Of a stretch of 28,581 nucleotides of DNA, positions 15,318 through 22,625 are shown one piece after another (within the stretch, counting starts at the first letter, position 1; each line of letters starts with the position of its first letter). Below the pieces are notes generated by a model that searched no databases, was not told where the DNA came from, and worked only from the letters and a program-made list of their open reading frames with translations. The stretch is from IMG/VR virus record IMGVR_UViG_3300032163_000078, positions 1-28,581 of that record; one strand, given 5' to 3'. A program made the translations under genes and the position numbers. Source of the stretch: a virus.

Positions 15318-15742
15318 AAGTTTAAAAACAAGTTTCTCTCAGCTGCGCGTCGGTTAGTTAGTCCAATCGACGGTTTACCGTTTATGTCATTCCACTTTAA
15401 GAACTCGTCCGCGGCTTCGTAAAATCTTTTTGCGTTTATTCTCTTAAGAAGCGTAGACTTTTTAAAATTGCTCTCGCCCAGATTGAATACAAAGTCGACG
15501 AGAGCGTCGAAATTATTTTGCGTGATAGGTACAACTACGAGCTTTGATATTGACTCCTCACATTCCTTAATATCATCGGCGAGTAAAGCGTCCGCTTCCT
15601 TCGCTGTTATTTTCATTCCGGGCTTAGTAGTTTTTGTATGACCGTAGCCGATAGTCAAAACTCCACCGGGGCACTTGTAAGGGATCAGTGAGAGGCCTTC
15701 GATTTTTTTTATTAGCTCAGCTGCTACAGGCGAGGACTTCAT
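15314..15742 (-). CDS. Endolysin, GH24 lysozyme
   Basis: 142 residues, the size of T4/P22-type lysozymes, which cut the N-acetylmuramic acid to N-acetylglucosamine bonds of peptidoglycan. The family catalytic pattern E-x8-(D/C)-x5-T is complete: Glu15, Cys24 and Thr30 in KIEGLSLIPYKCPGGVLTIG, followed by YGHT. The Cys form of the triad occurs in several phage lysozymes. Other family features are present, such as NNFDALVDFVFNLG and NRRAAERNLF. No signal peptide, so release depends on the holin. It is placed between a holin-like gene and a spanin-like gene. Confidence 0.93.
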   Translation of the reverse strand: MKSSPVAAELIKKIEGLSLIPYKCPGGVLTIGYGHTKTTKPGMKITAKEADALLADDIKECEESISKLVVVPITQNNFDALVDFVFNLGESNFKKSTLLKRINAKRFYEAADEFLKWNDINGKPSIGLTNRRAAERNLFLNL

Positions 15743-16144
15743 TTATTTTATTAACTTGCCGTTAGAATTCATAAGCGAGTCGGCGCCATACCCCATAAGA
15801 AAAACGATCCACCAAGCCGAAGCTCCGCCCGCGTCGAGTATCCCCGGAGTAAGCTGATAGAAGCCTACGAGCTGCACTATGGCTGCGATCATAGCGCCGA
15901 TCGTAAGTCCGATATTATCGGTAAGCCAAACCCACCAGTTTACCGGGATAGTACCGCGCGTAAATCCTTTAATCCAATGGCCCAGCATACCGAGGTAAAG
16001 CGGTATTAATAAAACGACGGAGGGGAACTTCTGAACGAATGTACCCGGCGGATCAGCTGGATCCGATTGGGCGAGGGCTGTAATAGTTATAACTACCAGA
16101 GCCAGCACTAATACTAAAAATTTCACAAAGCTAAATCGTTTCAT
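15743..16144 (-). CDS. Holin-like multi-helix membrane protein
   Basis: 133 residues from ATG 16144 (MKRFSFVKFLVLVLALVVIT). Four hydrophobic segments can be read: residues 6-24, about 44-62 (SVVLLIPLYLGMLGHW), about 76-95 (TDNIGLTIGAMIAAIVQLV) and 107-124 (ASAWWIVFLMGYGA). Directly before the endolysin, with no gap. Timed inner-membrane pore formation is the likely role. A TTG-initiated 39-codon upstream extension is possible (16261) but reads as GC-rich structured leader, so I leave it out. Confidence 0.72.
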   Translation of the reverse strand: MKRFSFVKFLVLVLALVVITITALAQSDPADPPGTFVQKFPSVVLLIPLYLGMLGHWIKGFTRGTIPVNWWVWLTDNIGLTIGAMIAAIVQLVGFYQLTPGILDAGGASAWWIVFLMGYGADSLMNSNGKLIK

Positions 16145-16268
16145 AGAATTAAATTCTTTCTTCCCCAGGCTAAAAGTTTGCCCAGGCCGGGCAGAGGAGT
16201 ACCCAGCCTGAGCAGGTAGCGGGCGGAACAGATTGCCCGCGTAGCATTTAAGAATTTTCAAGCCGCTT
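16145..16268. other. Non-coding GC-rich structured gap
   Basis: 124 bases between the capsid stop and the holin-like start. It holds a clean hairpin, GCGGGC (16219-16224) with GCCCGC (16235-16240) and a 10-base loop, and a further set of CCCAGGC/GCCTG arms at about 16164-16210. There is no T run, so it is not a typical terminator. It could slow transcription or protect the capsid mRNA, separating the very high capsid expression from the lysis genes. Function inferred only. Confidence 0.5.
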
Positions 16269-17222
16269 TTATAGTCGGATACGAGAGATCCTTCTCATAG
16301 CGTCGACTCGCTCGACTGCAAGGTTTAAGAAAAACTGCAAGCGAGCTTTTCCCTGAGGATAGGTTTCGCTATTTTCAAAATCCTGGAAGTAGAAGCCTGA
16401 GTTAGTAGACAGCGCTACGCCTAACTCTTCAGCGAATCGTAACACGTATGCGCTGCAACAATCCGAGTTTGTGCCGTCGGACTCAGTTTGAAGTAATGCT
16501 GTAGTCGGTAGCGGCACGATTGGTACGTTGTTGAATGTCATAACCGGAGTACCGAAGGAGCTCATAGATTCCCCGGCCGCGCCGACTCTCTTAGCCATTG
16601 AGGATAAGCGAGCTGAGAGGTTAGCATTACAAAGGATAGCATTAGCGCCAGGCACTTCCGCGATCTTTTTGTACAACGTTTCGATAAACGTATCCTGGTT
16701 CGCTGTAGTATTGATCTGTAGCGAGAGCTGGGAATTCATCGCGGCGAGCTCGGTAGTGGTAAAGCCGAGGGCAGAGGTCTGTCCTCCGGAGGTAGCGTCC
16801 TTCACGAACACACTCAGCCCAAGCATTTGGTTTGTTGCACCGGTACCGACGAGGATATGATCCTGGATCTCTTGAGCAAGCTTCACGGCTAACCCAGCGA
16901 GACGCCGATCTGAGAATAAACGTAAACCAGCCGGCGATTGTCCGACGTTCCGGTCGAGCTTTCGTACATCGTCTATACCGATCTCGCGACCGTACAGCGC
17001 GAGTGCTATAGCAGCGCTAACCGGTACCTGGTTATCCTTTTGTACTGCGGCGTTTTCGGCACGGACAGCTGTACTCGTGAAAGTGTCGCTATCTTTGAAA
17101 CTTAAAAACGAGGAAGGATCGAGCTTAAATTCTGCAAACTGCAAAATAGGAGCGATCTCTAACATTTTAGCGAGCAAACTCGCGGCTCGTCCGCTTAATA
17201 AACTAACTTGTGATATTTTCAT
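16269..17222 (-). CDS. Major capsid protein (HK97-fold type)
   Basis: 317 residues, within the normal size range. The sequence is consistent with an HK97-type capsid protein: an N-terminal helical arm, LALYGREIGIDDVRKLDRNV, PAGLRLFSDRRLAGLAVKLA, a peptide GATNQMLGLSVF, and a beta-rich domain with TFNNVPIVPLPTTALLQTE. It follows the probable scaffold and a small auxiliary gene, which is the standard head order. No dedicated prohead protease is seen nearby. Assignment is from order, length and overall pattern. Confidence 0.85.
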   Translation of the reverse strand: MKISQVSLLSGRAASLLAKMLEIAPILQFAEFKLDPSSFLSFKDSDTFTSTAVRAENAAVQKDNQVPVSAAIALALYGREIGIDDVRKLDRNVGQSPAGLRLFSDRRLAGLAVKLAQEIQDHILVGTGATNQMLGLSVFVKDATSGGQTSALGFTTTELAAMNSQLSLQINTTANQDTFIETLYKKIAEVPGANAILCNANLSARLSSMAKRVGAAGESMSSFGTPVMTFNNVPIVPLPTTALLQTESDGTNSDCCSAYVLRFAEELGVALSTNSGFYFQDFENSETYPQGKARLQFFLNLAVERVDAMRRISRIRL

Positions 17223-17223
17223 T

Positions 17224-17565
17224 TTATTGTGTCTCCTTTATTATTTTTCGGAAGCTGCCAGTATATGCGGCGACGAAACCTTCCGCCGCATATTTAGTTT
17301 GTAAGGTACTTACTGCAACTTCCAGCGCTGCTTCTTCGGTAAGCCCCTCACTTTTTTCTTTTACTACTTGTGTATCCTTTCCCTGAGCTTCGAGCCTAAA
17401 CTCGAATTCGTAGAGTTGTTTATTTTCAAAATTTTTCTTATCAGCCTCAGCTGCAGCTTTTTTTTCAGCTGCGAGTTTTTCGGCTTCGGCTTTTTTCACC
17501 GCTGCTTTCTCGGCTTTATCTGCGGCCTTCTTCTCAACTGCCGCTTTTTTATCTTCTTCGTTCAT
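17224..17565 (-). CDS. Lys/Ala-rich head accessory protein (113 aa)
   Basis: 113 residues. Residues 1-45 are a Lys/Ala/Glu helix (KKAAVEKKAADKAEKAAVKK and on). Residues 48-113 form the small alpha/beta module seen in two other virion genes (LYEFEFRLEAQGKDTQVVKE, LTEEAALEVAVSTLQTKYAA). Two bases before the capsid gene on the same strand. A capsid-associated or decoration role is suggested by place. The basic helix could contact DNA. Not a recognised family. Confidence 0.7.
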   Translation of the reverse strand: MNEEDKKAAVEKKAADKAEKAAVKKAEAEKLAAEKKAAAEADKKNFENKQLYEFEFRLEAQGKDTQVVKEKSEGLTEEAALEVAVSTLQTKYAAEGFVAAYTGSFRKIIKETQ

Positions 17566-17574
17566 TAGTCGTCC

Positions 17575-18129
17575 TTAGTTTGTATTTTGAATTGCGGCGT
17601 TTTTATTTTGAGTAAGGATCGCGTCTAAGATCTTACCTCCGGGAGTTACTCCTATCTTCGGCCCGGCTGCTTCTGCGGCTGCCTTCGCTGCGGCTACTTT
17701 TGCTGCGTCGTCGCCGCCGCCGGCGAGAGCTGGATTAGGAGCGAGCTCCTCGATGATTGATTTCGTAAGTTCGAAGTCTTTATTAAGTCGTTCGGTATAT
17801 TTCTGCTTTTGTTCAGGTGTGATCTTGCCCTTAGTTACGGCGTCGGCTAATAGATCAACGATGGCTTTCTCGCGCTGTGCCTTTTGAGCTGACTCGGTAG
17901 CACTTTGCATCTGCTCGCGTACTTTTTTTTCATTCTCAAGAGTTTGAGATAAGTTTTTAATCTGCTCGAGGTATGGAGCGATCGCTGCGGCTACTTCACT
18001 TGATACGTTGCCAGTTGCAGCCGCAGCCGGAGCCGGAGCGGCTTCGTCCTTAATATCGAGTTTATCGACGTCGGCTATTTTGTCCGGGAATAACTTTTTT
18101 AGGAACTCTTTTATATCACTTGCCTTCAT
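17575..18129 (-). CDS. Probable scaffolding protein
   Basis: 184 residues, first gene of the leftward late operon. Ala/Lys/Glu-rich and helical, with a coiled-coil region around residues 52-90 (YLEQIKNLSQTLENEKKVRE) and VTKGKITPEQKQKYTERLNK. This resembles the C-terminal, scaffold part of Mu-type protein I, which in Mu follows a protease domain. Here no protease domain is present. Phage scaffolds shape procapsids and leave before packaging. Confidence 0.7.
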   Translation of the reverse strand: MKASDIKEFLKKLFPDKIADVDKLDIKDEAAPAPAAAATGNVSSEVAAAIAPYLEQIKNLSQTLENEKKVREQMQSATESAQKAQREKAIVDLLADAVTKGKITPEQKQKYTERLNKDFELTKSIIEELAPNPALAGGGDDAAKVAAAKAAAEAAGPKIGVTPGGKILDAILTQNKNAAIQNTN

Positions 18130-18176
18130 TTTAGATCCTCATTTTTCTGTGAAGATATAAAATAAATTTCAAATAG

Positions 18177-18200
18177 TTCTGCATTACCACTAATGCAGAA
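18177..18200. promoter_or_regulatory. Perfect 10-bp inverted repeat between divergent late operons
   Basis: TTCTGCATTA and its exact complement flank CCAC at 18177-18200. It lies in the 115-bp gap between the leftward scaffold gene and the rightward gp36-like gene. No consensus sigma-70 promoter is visible in either direction here, which is what one expects if late transcription needs a phage activator. The repeat is therefore a candidate binding site for a dimeric regulator of both late operons, possibly one of the zinc-ribbon proteins of the early operon. As a hairpin it lacks a T tract, so a terminator is unlikely. Confidence 0.6.
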
Positions 18201-18244
18201 GAATTTTAAAATTTAAAACTAAATTGAAGCAAAAAGGTGAATAT

Positions 18245-18634
18245 ATGCCATACGTAACGATAGATCAGATTAAGCCTTATATCAGCCCGGCCCTTTATTC
18301 AGCCCTGGGGAAGGAGATATCTACAGGAGTTACCTACTTCTCTCGCCTCGAACTTGAGGCCTCGGCTATGATTAATAAAATTACAGGAGTAGCAATCCCG
18401 GCTACTGCCGGATCCCTGGCCTGGGCTGTACTACCAGCCGCTTACATTATAAAAAAATTAGCTATCGAGCTGCTGACTAACTCCTCCCCTGAATATATCG
18501 CCCGGGTAGATAATGAATTTTTACTCGCTAAAGAGTTGCTCGCCGAGCGCGTAAACGAGGGCGACGAGGACGCTACTCCCCCGGATAGATCCTCGAGCTT
18601 TAAAGGATCGATCGAAGGAGTAGAGGTATGGTAA
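18245..18634 (+). CDS. Head-tail connector, Mu gp36-like (DUF1320 type)
   Basis: 129 residues from ATG 18245, which follows AAAGGTG. An upstream in-frame Met at 18224 has no ribosome site. The sequence MPYVTIDQIKPYISPALYSA, then ITGVAIPATAGSLAWAVLPA and YIARVDNEFLLAKELLAE, matches the pattern of small Mu gp36-type proteins that join the portal ring to the tail. The end overlaps the next gene by seven bases. It leads the rightward head operon instead of following the capsid gene as in Mu. Confidence 0.75.
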   Translation: MPYVTIDQIKPYISPALYSALGKEISTGVTYFSRLELEASAMINKITGVAIPATAGSLAWAVLPAAYIIKKLAIELLTNSSPEYIARVDNEFLLAKELLAERVNEGDEDATPPDRSSSFKGSIEGVEVW

Positions 18635-19086
18635 ACCCGGATTACGCTACCGTAATAAGTGGAGTACTCGTATATCTAAAATCTAAAGCTCCCAATCTTT
18701 ACGTCGACGAGAGTAATATATACGAAAGCGCCGGCCTCGTAGATCTTAACCAGGCAACGCCCTTTGTAGCGATCATAATAACTCCCCGGGAGTCCTGGGG
18801 TACTAATCAAAAAGGTAATATGATATCGACTATGCTCGATATCGAATTCATAGTCGGAGCCCCGGCGAGTGAGAATTCAGGCGACGGTATACGCGCGGCT
18901 ATGGTTATCGCCGGTAGGATCCTTACGTTGGTCGATGCCTTTACGAATTTCCGGGTAACTCCTAACATCACTACGCCCTTCGAATTCGTAGGTACGTACT
19001 CCGATAGAGTTATGATTAAATTAAATATGGAAACGGAATTCGATCCATACATCGCCGCGCCGGCCCCGGTGATAGAGCCGTTATAA
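18628..19086 (+). CDS. Tail completion-like protein, Mu gp37-type
   Basis: 152 residues, GGAG seven bases before the start. Follows the gp36-like gene, as gp37 follows gp36 in Mu. The pattern TPFVAIIITPRESWGTN, STMLDIEFIVGAPASENSGD, then FTNFRVTPNITTPFEFV fits the small alpha/beta tail terminator/completion proteins that cap the tail tube at the connector. No other diagnostic motif. Stop and next start overlap as TAATG. Confidence 0.68.
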   Translation: MVNPDYATVISGVLVYLKSKAPNLYVDESNIYESAGLVDLNQATPFVAIIITPRESWGTNQKGNMISTMLDIEFIVGAPASENSGDGIRAAMVIAGRILTLVDAFTNFRVTPNITTPFEFVGTYSDRVMIKLNMETEFDPYIAAPAPVIEPL

Positions 19087-19421
19087 TGGCTAAGACTGAA
19101 AAATACAAACCTGAACAAGTGGCGAAGGCTATAACTAAGGCTAACGGTATGCTATCGATTGCTGCGCGTTTTTTAGGCTGCGACCGTAAGACTGTAGATA
19201 ATTATGTCAAGAAGTACGAGCAAATAAAACAGGCTCAGGAGGAAGCGAGGGAATTTTTAAAAGATACTGCCGAGTCAAAGCTCGTAGTTGCGATAAAAAA
19301 TCGCGAAGCCTGGGCGATTTGCTTTTACCTAAAAACTCAGGCTAAGGATCGAGGATACGTCGAGAGATCCGAGCAGAAGGTACAGCTTACGAGTGATACG
19401 CTTACAATTAAATTCATATAA
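19086..19421 (+). CDS. terS: Terminase small subunit
   Basis: 111 residues. Residues about 10-45 contain a helix-turn-helix: AKAITKANGMLSIAARFLGC, then DRKTVDNYVKKYE, similar to the DNA-binding domain of many phage small terminases, followed by a helical oligomerisation part. It lies six bases before the large terminase gene. The protein would recognise the packaging site on concatemers and load the motor. Confidence 0.82.
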   Translation: MAKTEKYKPEQVAKAITKANGMLSIAARFLGCDRKTVDNYVKKYEQIKQAQEEAREFLKDTAESKLVVAIKNREAWAICFYLKTQAKDRGYVERSEQKVQLTSDTLTIKFI

Positions 19422-19427
19422 AAAATA

Positions 19428-20696
19428 ATGGAAATACTAAAACACTTCGAGCCGGTGATACGTACGCGGCTGCGATATCTTCTCTGTTACGGCGGCGCTG
19501 GATCCGGGAAGTCGTACTCTGTGGCGGAGAAAATTATCATAAGAATAACAAGCGAAAAACCTCATAAAATACTTTGTGTACGTAAGGTGTACCGGACACT
19601 TAAGGAGTCCTGCTTTGCGCTGTTCAAGTCGATAGTTTATAAGGAGGGCCTCCAGGACGTTTTTATTTTCAATACCTCGCCGCTCGAGATCACCTTCATA
19701 CCTAACGGTAACAGGATCGTATTTGCGGGCCTCGATAATCCCGAGAAGTTAAAATCTATCACCGATATAACGGCTATATGGATCGAGGAAGCTACCGAGC
19801 TCGAAGCTTGCGACTTAGATCAACTCGACCTCAGGCTCCGGGGAGAGCCGACGGTTTATCATCAAATAGCTATTACGTTTAATCCGATCGACGAGTTACA
19901 TTTTTTACGCGAGAGGTTTTTTAATAAGGCCGAGGATACCTTTCTGCATCACTCGACTATGTTAGATAATCCGAAACGCGGCGAGAAATACGACGAAGTG
20001 ATCGGGCGCTTTAAAATAAATAATCCCTCGTACTACAAAGTGTACGGCCTCGGCGAATGGGGCACGCTCGCGACCGGTCACATATTTACTCGAGATCAGT
20101 ATAAGGAATACGACAGTATCCCGGACGACCTTAAGAGCGTCCTCTATTGCGATCCTAATCTCGCTATAAAAGCCAAGGGTGATACCACGGCTATTACTGA
20201 GATCGGCTACTCGCCCAGGAGCGACGCCTACTACGTCGTGTCGGCTCTCTGTAGATCTTATTCGGATAGTAACGAGTTGCTAAATACAGTACTCAAATTA
20301 AAACAGGATTCTCCCTACTGCCTTGCCCTGGGATTCGACGGTAACGTAACTCAAGAGAGTACCTGGACTAATCACGTAAAAAGTTGGTGCCGAATTCACG
20401 AGTCACCTTTCCCGGTGATCGATTATAAGCGCTACGCCGTAGATAATCTCGTAAAAAATATCTCGCTACGCTGGGCCGAAGGAAAAATTTTATTTCCTCC
20501 AATGTTCCGAGAGCAGATACAAAATCGTGAGTATATCGGCCAGGTGTTTGCCTTCGAAGGTAAGAAGGCCGGCAACCCGGACGACGCCCCGGACTCGCTG
20601 GTATGCGCGTTCGAATTCCTTAACGATCGAAAATACGCTACTCAGAAAAATAAATCATTTAAGCAGCCGGATATTGAGCCGGCTTATAGTTTCTAA
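19428..20696 (+). CDS. terL: Terminase large subunit
   Basis: 422 residues, packaging ATPase/nuclease. Walker A GGAGSGKS at residues 22-29, Walker B at 115-122 (TAIWIEEA), and in the C-terminal nuclease domain acidic residues at YCDPN (Asp242), GFDGN (Asp304) and GNPDDAPDS (about 382-390), in the order of RNase H-like terminase nucleases. Overall pattern is of the PBSX/SPP1-type terminase. Between the small subunit and portal genes. All motor motifs are intact, so packaging should be functional. Confidence 0.96.
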   Translation: MEILKHFEPVIRTRLRYLLCYGGAGSGKSYSVAEKIIIRITSEKPHKILCVRKVYRTLKESCFALFKSIVYKEGLQDVFIFNTSPLEITFIPNGNRIVFAGLDNPEKLKSITDITAIWIEEATELEACDLDQLDLRLRGEPTVYHQIAITFNPIDELHFLRERFFNKAEDTFLHHSTMLDNPKRGEKYDEVIGRFKINNPSYYKVYGLGEWGTLATGHIFTRDQYKEYDSIPDDLKSVLYCDPNLAIKAKGDTTAITEIGYSPRSDAYYVVSALCRSYSDSNELLNTVLKLKQDSPYCLALGFDGNVTQESTWTNHVKSWCRIHESPFPVIDYKRYAVDNLVKNISLRWAEGKILFPPMFREQIQNREYIGQVFAFEGKKAGNPDDAPDSLVCAFEFLNDRKYATQKNKSFKQPDIEPAYSF

Positions 20697-20713
20697 AAAA
20701 AGGAGTTTAACCT

Positions 20714-21880
20714 ATGTACATTTACGAGCCATTACTTTTAAAATTATTTCCTACGATCGATCAGCTAACTTTAGCAGCGCGATACGCCGACGTAGAACAG
20801 GGGAGAGATATCCGACCGCTAATGAGTATACTTATGAGGATCGCTACAGCGTCGCCGCGGCTCGCCGGCAATATTCTTACCCGGCAGACTGCTATAAACT
20901 CCCTGAGCTGGACGGTTACCGGTGAGGATCCCGACGAAGCGGCCGCGATAAAATTACGCTTAAAAAAAATAGTGAGTGCGATACTTAAGAACTATCTTAA
21001 CGCTCCGCTATACGGCGCTTTTTGTATCGAGGTCGATTACGATACTACCTCAGGGGAGATCTTCCCATTTATTAAAAAAATCTATAAACCTATCGAGCTC
21101 GAAAAAGACGACTCGACCTTAAATCTGATAGAAGATCTACCGGGAGGTAGGCTCTCCAGGACTTCGATCAGCTCGAAGGCGGCGCAAAATTTTATATACG
21201 CCATAGATGAAAAAAGTTGGATCGGCGGTATACTCCGTTCGGTAATGTATCACGAAGTATTAAAAAATCAAACTATTCAGGAGTGGGCTACTTTCAATCG
21301 TAAACTTAAAGGACTGATCCAGGCTAAGGCTGAGGACGCGGATAAGGCGGACGCCGGCGATGCGCTCCGTACCTTTATTCAGGATCAGTACGCCGTTACC
21401 TCGAAGGACGTCGAATTTATTTTTAACGAGCTTACAAGCTCTAAGGCCGTAGATAGTTTTGAGAAGTTTCGCGACGGCTTAAATAATGATGTTAGTATAT
21501 CGATCCTGGGCCAAGCTAATACTTCGGAGCTTCCTAAGCAAGGAGGATCGAGAGCAGCCTTACAAATTATGCAGCTTATCAGCGCCGATATTCTCTACTC
21601 GGATCTCCTATCGTTAAAGGGAATTATAGACAGCCAGCTGCTTATGTACGATTATCAGCTTAACGTAGACAAGAAAGCTAAAGCGAGCCCATATGAATTT
21701 AGTTTTATCTTCGACGAGGCCCAGGACGTAGAAGGTAACGCTCGTATGCTTGAGATCGCTGCTCGTATGGGAGTACCGATCGTAAAGAGCGACGCTTATA
21801 AAAAGCTCGCGCTACAGGTTCCTACTGATACCGACGAGCTCCTCGAACTTAATACTAATACTGCAGCTCCCCAGGTATGA
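20714..21880 (+). CDS. Portal protein, Mu gp29-like (DUF935)
   Basis: 388 residues with the DUF935 portal pattern: RIATASPRLAGNILTRQTAI, LNAPLYGAFCIEVDY, GGILRSVMYHEVLKNQTIQE, ISILGQANTSELPKQGGSRA and the C-terminal RMLEIAARMGVPI. Portals form the dodecameric ring through which DNA enters and leaves. AAAGGAG lies eight bases before the ATG. It follows the large terminase, the usual order. Some Mu portals are longer, so this is near the short end. Confidence 0.93.
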   Translation: MYIYEPLLLKLFPTIDQLTLAARYADVEQGRDIRPLMSILMRIATASPRLAGNILTRQTAINSLSWTVTGEDPDEAAAIKLRLKKIVSAILKNYLNAPLYGAFCIEVDYDTTSGEIFPFIKKIYKPIELEKDDSTLNLIEDLPGGRLSRTSISSKAAQNFIYAIDEKSWIGGILRSVMYHEVLKNQTIQEWATFNRKLKGLIQAKAEDADKADAGDALRTFIQDQYAVTSKDVEFIFNELTSSKAVDSFEKFRDGLNNDVSISILGQANTSELPKQGGSRAALQIMQLISADILYSDLLSLKGIIDSQLLMYDYQLNVDKKAKASPYEFSFIFDEAQDVEGNARMLEIAARMGVPIVKSDAYKKLALQVPTDTDELLELNTNTAAPQV

Positions 21881-22443
21881 AGCTGATTGTTAATACTCAG
21901 CTCCTTAGGCGAGCAGCGGCCCGGGTGATTTTATTCATTACCGAAAATACTACCGACCGCGGCGTCGATAAAAACGGTAAGCCGTTTAAGCCCTACTCAG
22001 TTAAACCTTTTTTTATGCCATCGGGAGCGTACATAAACGCGACGACTAAGTCGCAGCGCGCTAAGCTTGAGGCTTCGAATAGCGTACACTTCAAAAGCAG
22101 TAAAGGGGGTAAACGGTACGTGATAATCGAGGGAGGATACGCGAACTTTAAAGCCGCGCGATTCCCTCAACATGGCGGCAAAGTAAATTTGCACTACTCA
22201 GGCACAATGATGGGCTCGCTTGCGGTGATAGGTGAGGACGCTAACAGTATTACGATTGGATTTACTACGAAGGAAGCTGCCGAGCGCGCTTACTATCACA
22301 TCGTAAGCGGCGCCGGCAAGTCAAAAGTTAAGCGCGACTTTTTAGGTATCACAAAGGATCAGCTCGAGGAGGTTACTCAGCTGCTTAAGTCCGGTATCTC
22401 CCTGGATCCTCGCGAGGTGATTAAAAATATTACGACCGGATAG
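21877..22443 (+). CDS. Virion morphogenesis protein, Mu gpG-like
   Basis: 188 residues, last rightward gene, ATGA overlap with the portal. Contains the gpG/virion morphogenesis pattern: RGVDKNGKPFKPYS, LHYSGTMMGSLAVIGEDANS and a final helical part. Mu gpG-type proteins act in tail completion or head assembly. It converges with the 64-residue Cys gene, overlapping its end by 14 bases, and no terminator is visible between the two operons. Confidence 0.75.
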   Translation: MKLIVNTQLLRRAAARVILFITENTTDRGVDKNGKPFKPYSVKPFFMPSGAYINATTKSQRAKLEASNSVHFKSSKGGKRYVIIEGGYANFKAARFPQHGGKVNLHYSGTMMGSLAVIGEDANSITIGFTTKEAAERAYYHIVSGAGKSKVKRDFLGITKDQLEEVTQLLKSGISLDPREVIKNITTG

Positions 22444-22624
22444 GATCTACTTTCTCGTATATGATATCGTTACCCTGGCCCTCAAGAGGTTTCTTATGTA
22501 GATTTTCACTAAAGATAATTTCATCAGGGATCCCGTAAGGGAAGGCGTCGCAAGTTAAACCTTCATATTCGAAATGTCTAAAATGTTTACAAGTACTACA
22601 GGGTGGAGATTTTACAGGCTTCAT
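22430..22624 (-). CDS. Small Cys-containing protein after Mu F toxin gene (64 aa)
   Basis: 64 residues: PPCSTCKHFRHFEYEG (Cys9, Cys12), TCDAFPYGIPDEI (Cys25) and NLHKKPLEGQGND. This CxxCKHF...CDAFP.GIP...H..P motif recurs in small phage proteins next to minor head genes, and may bind a metal. It starts two bases after the Mu F stop. Position next to a toxin-like domain makes an immunity or chaperone role possible, but nothing in its sequence proves it. Confidence 0.72.
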   Translation of the reverse strand: MKPVKSPPCSTCKHFRHFEYEGLTCDAFPYGIPDEIIFSENLHKKPLEGQGNDIIYEKVDPIRS

Positions 22625-22625
22625 A

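Noticed and set aside
16145-16261. N-terminal 39-codon extension of the holin-like protein (TTG start)
   Set aside because: No ribosome site before the TTG, and the DNA is dominated by hairpins. The ATG at 16144 gives a normal N-terminal membrane helix.
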